NCBI RefSeq assembly: GCF_019977655.1
Contig: NZ_AP024849.1
Location: 4,249,001 to 4,313,000 of the forward strand
From: Clostridium gelidum
GTDB lineage: Bacteria; Bacillota; Clostridia; Clostridiales; Clostridiaceae
Direction: 5' to 3'
Length of the DNA: 64,000 nt
Part shown: positions 42,274 through 50,952 of the stretch, piece by piece
How positions within the stretch are numbered: the stretch's first letter is position 1
Layout: the number at the start of each line of letters is the position of its first letter
The notes under the pieces: model-generated
The model's input: the letters and a program-made list of their open reading frames with translations, nothing else
What the model was told of the DNA's origin: nothing
Databases searched by the model: none
Made by a program: the position numbers and the translations under genes

Positions 42274-43227
42274 TTAAAAAATCCTTTTTGCAAAGTTATA
42301 AAGACCATTTTCCCAAACTTTAAAATCATGACCACCATCAGTTGTATACCAAATATGGTTAACTTTATTCCCGATTAGTGCTTGGTGATAAGTATTAGGT
42401 GTATTTCCAACAACACCATCGTTATTTCCAGTGCATATCATTACAAGTTTAGGAGTATTGATAGAGTTTTTGGGAATTGTAAACTGTGCTGCAGTAAATT
42501 GACCAGGATAATTTAATGCACTATCTGGAAGAAGTCCAGGTGCAGGAGAAAAGGCACCTATATAAGCGAACTTATCGAGTTTTTTAAAACCTATAAATAA
42601 TGATTCTCTCCCACCCATTGAGAGTCCAGCTATAGCAGTATTCTCCCTACCTTGTTTCACTGAATAATTTGAGTTAATAAAAGGCATTAAATCATTGCTT
42701 AAATCATTTATAAAGTTATCAAAAGCATTTCTATTTTCTTGACTTAAAATATTTTGGGGTACTGAATCATTTGCAGCAGCACGAACATTAGGCATTACTA
42801 CAATCATATCTGAAGCTTTGCCTTCAGCAACTAGATTTCCGATTATTGCAGCTGGATTTGCATTGAGCCATTCAGAATGTGTGCCGCCTATACCGTGTAA
42901 TAAATATAAAACAGGATATTTTTTTTGGGCTGAATAGTTTGCTGGTAATAGCACATTGCATTTTCTTGTAGTTCCAGTTGTTTTTGAATAATAGGATACT
43001 TCTTTTAAAGTCCCATATTTTACATTAGGTTTATTATTATCAAAACCATAAGGAACTTTATAGTCACCTACAGCTTGTACATTTTCTGTAGCAATTTCTT
43101 GAATAGCCTTAGTGTTTGTAGTTGCTGCAAATGCATTAACATTATAATCACCAGCTAAATAACATATAGACATAGCCATAGATCCTACAACAACCTTTGA
43201 TATAATCATTTTTAATTTTTTTGACAT
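42274..43227 (-). CDS. secreted CE1-type esterase (feruloyl/acetylxylan esterase-like)
   Basis: 317-aa exported alpha/beta hydrolase. The signal peptide ends at AFAAT (about 35). The CE1/esterase D fold shows YPVLYLLHGIGGTHSEW (oxyanion region), nucleophile Ser203 in GLSMGG and the C-terminal His300 in TDGGHDFKVWENGL. It is similar to the ferulic acid esterase domains of clostridial XynY/XynZ xylanases, so it probably removes feruloyl or acetyl side groups from arabinoxylan. It is divergent from GH43, and the two upstream regions share a 16-bp motif, suggesting a common regulator. Dockerin-like codons follow its stop. Confidence 0.88.
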   Translation of the reverse strand: MSKKLKMIISKVVVGSMAMSICYLAGDYNVNAFAATTNTKAIQEIATENVQAVGDYKVPYGFDNNKPNVKYGTLKEVSYYSKTTGTTRKCNVLLPANYSAQKKYPVLYLLHGIGGTHSEWLNANPAAIIGNLVAEGKASDMIVVMPNVRAAANDSVPQNILSQENRNAFDNFINDLSNDLMPFINSNYSVKQGRENTAIAGLSMGGRESLFIGFKKLDKFAYIGAFSPAPGLLPDSALNYPGQFTAAQFTIPKNSINTPKLVMICTGNNDGVVGNTPNTYHQALIGNKVNHIWYTTDGGHDFKVWENGLYNFAKRIF

Positions 43228-43298
43228 ATAAACAACTCCTTTTTGTTATTAATATATTTGTTCTAAATTGTTAATTTTGTACATACTACAGAATTTAT

Positions 43299-43314
43299 AT
43301 GTTTACGTATTCAA
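43299..43314. promoter_or_regulatory. shared 16-bp operator-like motif, copy at the CE1 esterase
   Basis: ATGTTTACGTATTCAA lies 72 bp upstream of the esterase start and recurs exactly at 43977-43992 upstream of GH43. Its core TGAATACGTAAACA resembles LacI-family operators. Confidence 0.55.
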
Positions 43315-43439
43315 TTAAATACTATAATTGTAACTATTTTTCGTCAACAACTTTTCTTGAAAATACGTTTTTTATACTTAAACAATTATTTTTTTGCAAA
43401 TTATTCACAAAGTAGAAAAATTATGTTTTTAATAGGTTG

Positions 43440-43652
43440 TGTATTCAGATTTATTAGCCTATTTTCCATCAGAGGAAGTTCGACTCGAATAACGCTCATT
43501 GAGTGCTTAAAGAGTAAGAGACCATCATCAAATCATAGATTTGGATTCACTGATCACATCGGCAAAGCCTGCTATGAAGGCAATTCCTCTCCTTGCCTAA
43601 TGAAAAATATTCATAGTAACTTTGGATTTGTTATTCATTTTCATGTGCCTAA
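43440..43652. repeat. MITE-like element C (left end degraded)
   Basis: The right end TTTCATGTGCCTAA, preceded by GGATTTGTTATTC, matches the terminus of the element at 50519. Interior blocks also align, for example TTTTCCATCA...GTTCGACTCG and CATCGGCAAA...CTATGAAGGC. No coding function is likely despite an ORF of 119 codons across it. Confidence 0.55.
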
Positions 43653-43976
43653 TGTTGAAATTAATAAATTTAAAGAAGATAAGCAAAACTTAATTGTTCA
43701 GGTAGTTGAAATTTAAGAATTCAAACACGATTAAAAAACGCTATCTTACGACAAGCATGTTGTGAAATAATAGCTAATTTGTTAAGCTAACTATAATGTT
43801 CTTGTTACTCGATTTTTAGCATAAATGCTCATTAATTGGAGTTTTATAATCCAAAGACATCAATAAGATTAAAGCTCTCTTAAAGACAATTTACCAGTAA
43901 AACAATTATCAAGAATATTAAGGAGATAAGAAATTGAAATAGGAGGTGAAATACAAAACTATAAATATTCTAAGAA
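43653..43976. other. intergenic region left of the GH43 operator
   Basis: No ORF with a start signal and no clear structure. It lies between the MITE-like element and the shared operator-like motif. Confidence 0.3.
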
Positions 43977-43992
43977 ATGTTTACGTATTCAA
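43977..43992. promoter_or_regulatory. shared 16-bp operator-like motif, copy at GH43
   Basis: An exact copy of the motif at 43299-43314, 125 bp upstream of the GH43 start codon, in a divergent arrangement with the esterase gene. Confidence 0.55.
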
Positions 43993-44117
43993 ATGAATCA
44001 GAGAGAGGCTAAAAAATTGAGAATGGCATGTTTTTTATATCAATAAAGTTTAAAGTGGAAACTAAAAAATGTAGACCAATGAGGGAGAATATTATTTTAC
44101 AAGGGGGAAATTAAAAA

Positions 44118-45644
44118 ATGTTAAAAAGATCAAGTTCACTGTTATTAGCTTTTACATTATTACTTAGTGTTGGAGTAAGTACACCTACAGTAGCAAGTGC
44201 AGATACAAATGCTGTAGCAAAAGTTCCTGGATATTCTAATCCTCTTATTACACAAAAGTTTGGTGCGGATCCATATGTTATGGTTTATAATGGCAAAGTA
44301 TACGCTTACATGAGTAGTGATGCCTATATGTATGATAGTAATGGAAAGGTGATTGATAATAATTATAGCAACATCAAGACAATAACTTGTTTATCATCTG
44401 ATGATATGGTTAATTGGACAGACCATGGAGAAATTCCAGTTGCAGGATCAAATGGTGCAGCAAAATGGGCAAACAATTCTTGGGCGCCTTCAGTTACACA
44501 TAAAGTCATAAATGGTAAAGAAAAGTTCTTTCTTTATTTTGCAAATAATGGAGGGAGCATTGGTGTGCTTACATCAGATACTCCAATTGGACCATGGACA
44601 GATCCTCTTGGAAAACCTATGATTACAAGCAGTACTCCTGGAGTTAATGGAGTTGTATGGCTTTTTGATCCAGCAGCATTAGTTGATGATAATGGAACAG
44701 GTTATCTATATTTCGGTGGGGGCATACCAGGAGGTAATAGTCCTACACAAACTCAAATTGAAAATCCAAAGACAAGTAGAGTAATAAAATTAAATAATGA
44801 TATGATTCATACTGAGGGTAGTGCAGCCACAATTGATGCTCCTTTTATATTTGAAGATTCAGGCATGCACAAATATAATGGAAAATATTATTATTCATAT
44901 TGTGCTAATTTTTCTGGTACACATCCAGCTGGATCTCCAGCTGCAGGTACAATTGCTTATATGACAAGCAGCAGTCCTATGGGGCCATTCACTTATGATG
45001 GTACTTTCCTAAAAAATCCTGGAACATTTTTCGGAGCTGGCGGTAATAACCATCATGCTGTTTTTCAATTTAAGAATCAATGGTATGTAACATATCATGC
45101 TCAAACTCTTGGAAAAGCTTTAGGGGTTACGAAAGGATACCGTTCTCCTCATATTAATAAGCTTGAATATAATAGTAATGGAACTATAAAAGATGTACAA
45201 GCAGACATGCAAGGTGTACCTCAAGTTGCTAATCTTAATCCATATATAAGGACTGAGGCTGAGACAATTGGATGGAATGGCGGTATTTCAACTGAAAAAT
45301 CTAAGGCATCAGGAAGTATGGTAAGTAGCATTAATATTGATGTTACAAGTATAAATAATGGAGATTGGCTTGCTGTATCAAAGGCTGACTTTAAAAATGG
45401 AGCTAAATCATTTAAAGCAAATATTGCATCAACAGTGGGAGGAAAAATAGAAATACATCTAGATAGTTTAGATGGTCAACTTATTGGTACTCTAGATGTA
45501 AGTCCTACAGGTGGAGAACAACAGTGGAAAGAAATGAATTGTAATGTAAAAAGTGTTAGTGGTGTTCATAATGTTTTCTTTAAGTTTACTGGAAATGGTA
45601 ATAAAAATTTATTTAATATTGATTATTGGCAATTTACCTCTTAA
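44118..45644 (+). CDS. secreted GH43 arabinofuranosidase/xylosidase with CBM6
   Basis: 508-aa exported enzyme. The signal peptide ends VASADT (about 29). The GH43 five-bladed propeller spans about 38-375. KFGADPYVMVYNGKVY carries the catalytic base Asp, WLFDPAALVDDNGTGYLYFGG carries the second Asp, and DAPFIFEDSGMHKYNGKYYYSY carries the acid Glu. A CBM6 follows (about 380-508, RTEAETIGWNGGIS to NIDYWQF). The sequence type is that of arabinoxylan arabinofuranohydrolases. There is no dockerin. GGGGG lies 9 nt before the ATG. It starts a plus-strand hemicellulase run with the CE4-like and GH10 genes. Confidence 0.93.
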   Translation: MLKRSSSLLLAFTLLLSVGVSTPTVASADTNAVAKVPGYSNPLITQKFGADPYVMVYNGKVYAYMSSDAYMYDSNGKVIDNNYSNIKTITCLSSDDMVNWTDHGEIPVAGSNGAAKWANNSWAPSVTHKVINGKEKFFLYFANNGGSIGVLTSDTPIGPWTDPLGKPMITSSTPGVNGVVWLFDPAALVDDNGTGYLYFGGGIPGGNSPTQTQIENPKTSRVIKLNNDMIHTEGSAATIDAPFIFEDSGMHKYNGKYYYSYCANFSGTHPAGSPAAGTIAYMTSSSPMGPFTYDGTFLKNPGTFFGAGGNNHHAVFQFKNQWYVTYHAQTLGKALGVTKGYRSPHINKLEYNSNGTIKDVQADMQGVPQVANLNPYIRTEAETIGWNGGISTEKSKASGSMVSSINIDVTSINNGDWLAVSKADFKNGAKSFKANIASTVGGKIEIHLDSLDGQLIGTLDVSPTGGEQQWKEMNCNVKSVSGVHNVFFKFTGNGNKNLFNIDYWQFTS

Positions 45645-45832
45645 ATCAAAGTTTCAATATACAAAATAGTTTAGCTTCTAAAGTGTCATCATGGGTAACA
45701 ACAGGATCACAAAACATAGCTAAATCGTCAGTGTATATTTCCCAATTATATATCAATATATAAATAATATAAGAGGTTGCAGTGTTTTGTAACTTATTAA
45801 AAAGTATATAGAAAGGTTAAAGGGGGAGGATT

Positions 45833-46621
45833 ATGTTAAAATCAAAAATTATTAAAATATGTGTTGGAGCAATCGCATTAAGTTTATTTTTTTCAGTGTC
45901 TACTTCTATAAATGCAAATGCTGCAACATCGGTAAAAGTTCCAGTACTAATGTATCATAGAATCGAAACAAATGCTAATGAAAGTAATACATGGCAAATA
46001 AGCTTAAATGAATTTAAACAGGAAATGAAATATTTAAACGACAATGGTTATACTACACTTACTAATGATCAGTTTTACAATATTATTACTAAAAAGGCGT
46101 CTATGCCAGTAAAACCAGTTCTTTTAACCTTTGATGGTGCAACAATAGATTTTTATAACAATGCATATCCTTTACTCAAACAATATGGATTTAATGCTAC
46201 AGAATATGTTGTGACAGATCAGATTGGAACATCTTGGGGAAGTGCATCAGATATGATTAGAATAATGAACGAAAATCAACTTAAAACAGTTGCAAACAAT
46301 AAAATAGAGTTAGAAAATCATTCTACAACACATGGACATATTGCAAATTTGGGTACCACAGAACTAACAAAAAGAGTAAGTGGTGCAACTACTAAACTTG
46401 AAAGTTTGACAAACAAACCAGTAAAGTACTTCGCATATCCATTTGGTGAATCAAGTAACAATTTTGTTAATGTTTTAAAAAGTTTAAATGTAAAAATGGC
46501 ATTTAAAGTAGGTGGAGGAATGGCTACAGATTCTAGTGATTTAATGAATATGCCAAGAATAGCTATTGTTAATACTGATAATATTACAACATTTACAAGA
46601 AAATTAACAACTGGAAACTAG
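45833..46621 (+). CDS. secreted polysaccharide deacetylase-like (CE4) protein with altered active site
   Basis: 262-aa exported NodB-fold protein. The signal peptide ends NANAAT (about 31), followed by VPVLMYHRIE. The metal-site pair His163/His167 is intact in ENHSTTHGH, as is the FAYPFGES segment. The first motif reads LLTFDGATIDFY instead of the canonical TFDDGY. Asp101 remains but the second, metal-binding Asp is Gly102. Loss of that ligand may abolish or change deacetylase activity, leaving a binding or altered function. A GGGGGAGG site precedes the ATG. It lies between GH43 and GH10 in the same direction, so a role on acetylated xylan is inferred from context. Confidence 0.85.
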   Translation: MLKSKIIKICVGAIALSLFFSVSTSINANAATSVKVPVLMYHRIETNANESNTWQISLNEFKQEMKYLNDNGYTTLTNDQFYNIITKKASMPVKPVLLTFDGATIDFYNNAYPLLKQYGFNATEYVVTDQIGTSWGSASDMIRIMNENQLKTVANNKIELENHSTTHGHIANLGTTELTKRVSGATTKLESLTNKPVKYFAYPFGESSNNFVNVLKSLNVKMAFKVGGGMATDSSDLMNMPRIAIVNTDNITTFTRKLTTGN

Positions 46622-46766
46622 TCTAAAAATGTTAGCAGTGTTCATATTATTTACTTTAAATTCACTAATTAATATTGCTATTTATTCAATATTAATTAGT
46701 GAAAATTTAATTCTAAATGCAAGTGGTATACAAGCTAACTATTATATATTACAAGGAGGAAAAAAT

Positions 46767-47996
46767 ATGAAAAAATATCTAAGCGTGATTTTGTCTGCAA
46801 CTCTGATAATGTCTACATTTTTAACTTCGGGAATTCAGGCAAAAGCAGCAACAACAACAACAACAACAACTAAAGCCGAGACTAATACAAATAATGCTAA
46901 TTTATTAAATACTTATGGAAAAGTGTTTGGAAAGGTAGGAACTACATTAAACGCAGGTCAAATTTCAGATAGTAGTGCAATAAATGCTACAAAGAAGGAA
47001 TACAATAGTGTAACACCAGAGAATGAAATGAAACCTGATGCTATATTAGGTTATTCTGCAAATGTGATTTCTATACAGCAAGCAAAAGCACTTGGGTACT
47101 ATATTCCTGATAATTATCCAGAAAGTACAGTTCCAAAACTTAATTTTACAAGTGTAGATAATATGTTGAAATTCTGTTTTGACAATGGATTATCAATGCG
47201 TGGTCATACACTTGTTTGGCATTCGCAGACTCCACAATGGTATTTTAAAAACGGTTATAATGATAATGGTGGATATGTAACTCCTGCAGTCATGGATAAG
47301 AGAATGGAGTTCTATATTAAAACTGTTATGGGACATGTATTTTCAAGTAAATATGGAAGTGTAGTTTATGCATGGGATGTTGCAAATGAATATTTACATG
47401 CATTACCTGCTGAAGATCCTAAAGCTACTGGATGGCAAAAGGTTTATGGAAATCTTGGCACAAAACCAGGGTTCATAAAACAAGCTTTTCAGTATGCGTA
47501 TGACACATTAGCATATTATAAATTAACAGATAAAGTTAAATTATTCTATAATGATTACAACGAATATATGGAAGTTAATAAAATAATTGATTTGATTAGT
47601 TACATTAATTCAGGTAAGAAAATATGTGCGGGAATAGGTATGCAATCTCATTTAAGTACTGATTTTCCACCAGTTGCTTATTATAAAAGCGCATTACAAG
47701 CATTTGCAAAAGCAGGATTTGAAATTCAAATTACAGAACTTGATGTTGGATGTACTTCTTTATCAGAACAATCAAAATATTATTATGATTTAATGTCTGC
47801 TATTTTATCAGTAAAAAAAGCAGGTGCAAATATTACTGCCCTTGTATTTTGGGGATTAAGTGATGATCATTCATGGCGTAATAATGATCCAAAATATATT
47901 AGACCATTATTATATTCTAATTATTCAACACCAAAAGAAGCTTATTATTCAGTTTTAAAAGCATATTCTGATGCAGGATATACTATTGCTAAGTAA
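46767..47996 (+). CDS. secreted GH10 endo-1,4-beta-xylanase (second copy)
   Basis: 409-aa single-domain xylanase. The start at 46767 gives a proper signal peptide (MKKYLSVILSATLIMSTF... ending AKAA) behind AAGGAGG; the open frame extends 46 codons upstream but without a site. A short Thr run encoded by an ACA repeat follows the signal. GH10 motifs are VTPENEMKPDA, MRGHTLVWHSQTP, acid/base Glu207 in AWDVANEY, nucleophile Glu323 in QITELDVG, and VFWGLSDDHSWR. There is no CBM or dockerin; a disrupted CBM13-like segment lies just downstream. Catalytic sequence differs clearly from the GH10 at 2 kb, so it is not a recent duplicate. Confidence 0.95.
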   Translation: MKKYLSVILSATLIMSTFLTSGIQAKAATTTTTTTKAETNTNNANLLNTYGKVFGKVGTTLNAGQISDSSAINATKKEYNSVTPENEMKPDAILGYSANVISIQQAKALGYYIPDNYPESTVPKLNFTSVDNMLKFCFDNGLSMRGHTLVWHSQTPQWYFKNGYNDNGGYVTPAVMDKRMEFYIKTVMGHVFSSKYGSVVYAWDVANEYLHALPAEDPKATGWQKVYGNLGTKPGFIKQAFQYAYDTLAYYKLTDKVKLFYNDYNEYMEVNKIIDLISYINSGKKICAGIGMQSHLSTDFPPVAYYKSALQAFAKAGFEIQITELDVGCTSLSEQSKYYYDLMSAILSVKKAGANITALVFWGLSDDHSWRNNDPKYIRPLLYSNYSTPKEAYYSVLKAYSDAGYTIAK

Positions 47997-48040
47997 TTGA
48001 AGGCTTTGATAATACAGCTGTTATAAAAAAATCCTTCTAA

Positions 48041-48262
48041 TTGTTGATTTTAATTTACAATGCATATTCAAATGATGCACAGAAGTTTTCTATAAAATCT
48101 TCGCAAACAAAAGGAGCATATGTTGTTGCAACTATGAGCAGTAATCAAACTAAGGTATTAGATGATTATAATTTCGAAACTTCTGATGGTACCAATTGTA
48201 TGCCAATGGACTTATGGTGGAAATAGCAATCAGTTATGGGTATTAGAACCAACTAACTAGTT
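48041..48262 (+). pseudogene. CBM13/ricin-type lectin domain remnant
   Basis: One frame reads YSNDAQKFSIKSSQTKGAYVV...NQTKVLDDYNFETSDGTNCMPMDLWW. A +1 shift then gives YGGNSNQLWVLEPTN, together resembling one repeat of a ricin-B/CBM13 module (…KVLDVYNG...DGTNVQ...GGNNQQW). A frameshift near 48220, no start codon and no signal peptide mark it as a remnant. It may once have belonged to the upstream GH10 enzyme or to a deleted neighbour. Confidence 0.6.
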
Positions 48263-48421
48263 TGCAAATTCTAGTAATACACCAGTTGCAGCAAATACTG
48301 GTGCAAAAAATTCTATTCATTTTGAGTTAGATAAGTTTTTTAATGTATCTAACACAAATATTAAACTCTGTCTCAAATTTTATGCAAACTTACAAATTAA
48401 TTCAAAATAATAAATTATAAT

Positions 48422-48461
48422 AAGAAAACCATAGAGAATTATAAAGCTCTATGGTCTTCTT
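48422..48461. terminator. terminator-like stem-loop
   Basis: AAGAAAACCATAGAG (48422-48436) pairs with CTCTATGGTCTTCTT (48447-48461) with one mismatch. It probably ends the plus-strand hemicellulase transcript and/or the channel remnant on the minus strand. Confidence 0.6.
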
Positions 48462-48494
48462 ATTGATTAGTAATATTCTTAGCAGTAGTTATAC

Positions 48495-48698
48495 CTATAT
48501 ATCGTTTTCCCTCCAATCACCAGTTCTAAAAAATAACAGTGAAACAAAAAATGTTTCAAACATTATACTTGTTCTTATAATTGTTGAATTAGGCAAAATA
48601 TCTCCATATCCAGTTGTTGTAATAGTTACAGCACTATAATATAAGAAATCTATTAATGGATATCTAATACATTTGGTCTCAATCATTCTAATTATCAA
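48495..48698 (-). pseudogene. potassium-channel pore remnant
   Basis: 67 codons contain FLYYSAVTITTTGYGDILPNS, a clear K+ channel pore helix and selectivity filter (TTTGYGD), and part of the following inner helix (TSIMFETFFVSLLFF). The first membrane helix and the whole C-terminal part are missing. It is a fragment of an Ion_trans_2 protein rather than a working channel. Confidence 0.6.
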
Positions 48699-48889
48699 TC
48701 AAAAATATCATCAATTTTTCACAAAAAACTCCATGCATTTTATCATTCTCATTAAAAATGAAAATTCTATGGTTTAAAAACCCTCAACCCATTATTTTCC
48801 CTATAAATTGTTATCTTTTTATATTTTTAACTTTTTAGATTGTAAAACATTTATCTTTAAACCCATATTCCTTTTTTAAAATATTTATT

Positions 48890-49515
48890 AGAAACTTTAC
48901 TTCTGATGATGAAGCTACCGATGAGCTAGTCAACTGCACAGATAATGAATTAGTTTACCATACCAGCAAAGAAGAAATAGAATTTACCATAATAAATGAA
49001 GGTACCGGTGAATATAAAATAGATTTAAATTCCTTATGAATTAGAGAAAGGAGATTTAGTATTAATAAAGCCTTTCTCTTTACATCCAATAGATAACCAA
49101 AATATGCATTGGAATACTATGGTATTTAATTTAAATATGTTAAACAGCGCTGTTACTGATGGTTGTCTAATTAAATATTTTGCTCCACTGTTAAACAATG
49201 AACATCAACTACCTTTAATAATCAAAGAAAACTATATGGAGAATATTTCAATTAAAGACATGTGCTCTATTTGTAATTTCAGTGAATACCATTTCATGAG
49301 ATTTTTTAAAAAGTATATTGGAATGACATGTATTGGATATATCAATACTTATAGGCTTCAAATTGCATCTAAGTTTTTAGATACTACTGATAAATCTATA
49401 ATGGATATATCTTTTGAAGTTGGTTTTAATAATCTATTTAGATTTTAATAAGTTATTTAAATCTAAATACAAGCTTACTCCAAGAGAGTTTCGAGAAATT
49501 AATCAAAGTTTATAA
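48890..49515 (+). pseudogene. AraC-family transcriptional regulator, frameshifted
   Basis: The reconstructed order is NELVYHTSKEEIEFTIINEG...IDLNS (cupin-type sensor), shift near 49035, LEKGDLVLIKPFSLHPIDNQNMHWNTMVFNL, then the intact first HTH (NISIKDMCSICNFSEYHFMRFFKKYIGMT) and SIMDISFEVGFNNL. A second shift near 49445 leads into FNKLFKSKYKLTPREFREI. At least two frameshifts break a gene of about 270 codons. It may once have controlled the nearby hemicellulase genes. Confidence 0.75.
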
Positions 49516-49611
49516 ATATTCATTAACTTATGCGATATCTAATAAAAATTGAAAACGTATTTGTACCCTCAGAGTCATAATATTCCATATGACTAAGAAA
49601 ATTTCGCTAAA

Positions 49612-49766
49612 AATCACTTAATGGCAGGTTGGATTATTTCAGTTTGCTACCAATATAAAAGCACTGTGTGAAAGTTCGAAAATCGAAATTTTATGTTTCG
49701 ATTTTCACTTTTGGAGATTCACTTTTGGGACAAACTAAAATGGAACAACCCATCATTAAGTGGATT
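49612..49766. repeat. MITE-like palindromic element of another type (155 bp)
   Basis: Long terminal inverted repeats (49612-49646 with 49731-49766, about 35 bp with several mismatches) enclose a second hairpin CGAAAATCGAAA/TTTCGATTTTC. There is no coding capacity. It is located between the AraC remnant and the choline-binding-like gene. Confidence 0.6.
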
Positions 49767-49802
49767 CAATTGCTTATTTTCAATGATGCTTTTGCTAAGA
49801 TT

Positions 49803-50357
49803 CTATTGCATAGCTCCGCTAGAGTCGAGATAATAATTACCGATATATGTATTATACGCCATGTCTCCTCCAGAGTTTAGATAATACCATTGGTCACCAT
49901 CATTTACCCAGCCAGTTTGCATTACTCCATCTGGATTCATGTAATACCACTTTCCTCTTACCATTTTCCATCCACTTACTGGAACTCCTTGTTCAAGTAA
50001 AAGCCATTTCCCAGTAGAAGTTTTTCCCCAATAATCTCCTGCTCTCCCTGTGCTCGGAATAGTGCTTACAGGGATATTTCCTGGATTTGATTCTATAGTT
50101 GTATTTGCTGTTGTTGTCGCTGTTGTTGAAGTAGTCGTATCAGTAGTGCTATCTTTCGTTTGTTGACTTGAATACCTATTTATATCTGAATTAACTTTAT
50201 AGTTGCTTTTAGCTATATCTGTGTTTTCGAATCCTGGTTCTAAATTATTTAACTCGTCCTTACTATAAGTATCCTTGCTTTCTGCATAAGCACAAGTTCC
50301 TTGAGCTAAAACTACTACTACGGCTAACGTTAAAATTCTAAATTTATTACTTTTCAT
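49803..50357 (-). CDS. secreted protein with choline-binding/cell-wall-binding repeats
   Basis: 184-aa exported protein. The signal peptide (MKSNKFRILTLAVVVVLAQG...) ends near CAYAES. A Ser/Thr-rich linker (DSTTDTTTSTTATTTAN) follows at about 68-90, and then C-terminal CW_binding repeats with the aromatic-glycine pattern: SGWKMVRGKWYYMNPDGVMQ, TGWVNDGDQWYYLNSGGDMA, and a shorter last unit ending SSGAMQ. Such repeats bind choline-substituted or other wall polymers. There is no catalytic domain, so it is a wall-attached small protein of unknown role. The start at 50357 has AGGAG with good spacing; an ATG three codons earlier directly abuts the site. Confidence 0.75.
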   Translation of the reverse strand: MKSNKFRILTLAVVVVLAQGTCAYAESKDTYSKDELNNLEPGFENTDIAKSNYKVNSDINRYSSQQTKDSTTDTTTSTTATTTANTTIESNPGNIPVSTIPSTGRAGDYWGKTSTGKWLLLEQGVPVSGWKMVRGKWYYMNPDGVMQTGWVNDGDQWYYLNSGGDMAYNTYIGNYYLDSSGAMQ

Positions 50358-50518
50358 TTTCCTCATCTCCTATAATATTTAATGTAAATTATTATTTTAT
50401 CTTAAGTTATATTCCTATTATTAATTATCGATTTAATCCTTTAATTCTTTAGTATTTTTAATTGTCAATTTGTAAAATCTCTGTATTTGTTTTTTCTTGA
50501 ACATTTAAAATTAATTTA

Positions 50519-50865
50519 TTAGGCACATGAAATAAAATAACAAGTCCAAAGCTGGCATGAATATTTTTTATCAGACAAGGAGGCGAAGTGCCATCATAGC
50601 TGGTCTATTCTGGCATTTTGCCGATGAGCAGATAAGTGAGAGTCCAAAAAGTAAGAATTGAAATTTTACATTTCATTCTTCGAACTTTCTCCTTGGAGCT
50701 TTTATATTTGGCTCTTCGAACTTAGTTAACAACCAAATGGTGTTAACCTCATTAAAAAATGATTTTGTGTGAATCGCTTACTCACTGAGCGCAGCGAGTC
50801 GAGCTTCATTTATGATGGGAAATATGCTGTCAGATTGACTTGTTATTTTTTTGATTGTGCCTTAA
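50519..50865. repeat. MITE-like element B (about 347 bp)
   Basis: The ends TTAGGCACATGAAATAAAAT... and ...TTTTTTTGATTGTGCCTTAA are imperfect terminal inverted repeats of about 28 bp. Its two ends and flanking blocks align with the elements at 16674-16837 and 43440-43652. The extra length comes from a central block with several small palindromes (TTCGAAC..., GAGCGCAGCGAGTCGAGCTT). No ORF was seen. Confidence 0.7.
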
Positions 50866-50952
50866 CTCCACAGAAAAAATTCCAATATAGCTAATGCTTA
50901 ATTGGAACTCTTCTCGTAATTATTTAATCAATATTTATATTTGATTTTTTTC

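Noticed and set aside
43357..43716. 119-codon plus-strand ORF as a gene
   Set aside because: It runs across the MITE-like element and its similarity is at the nucleotide level to non-coding copies. There is no ribosome-binding site.
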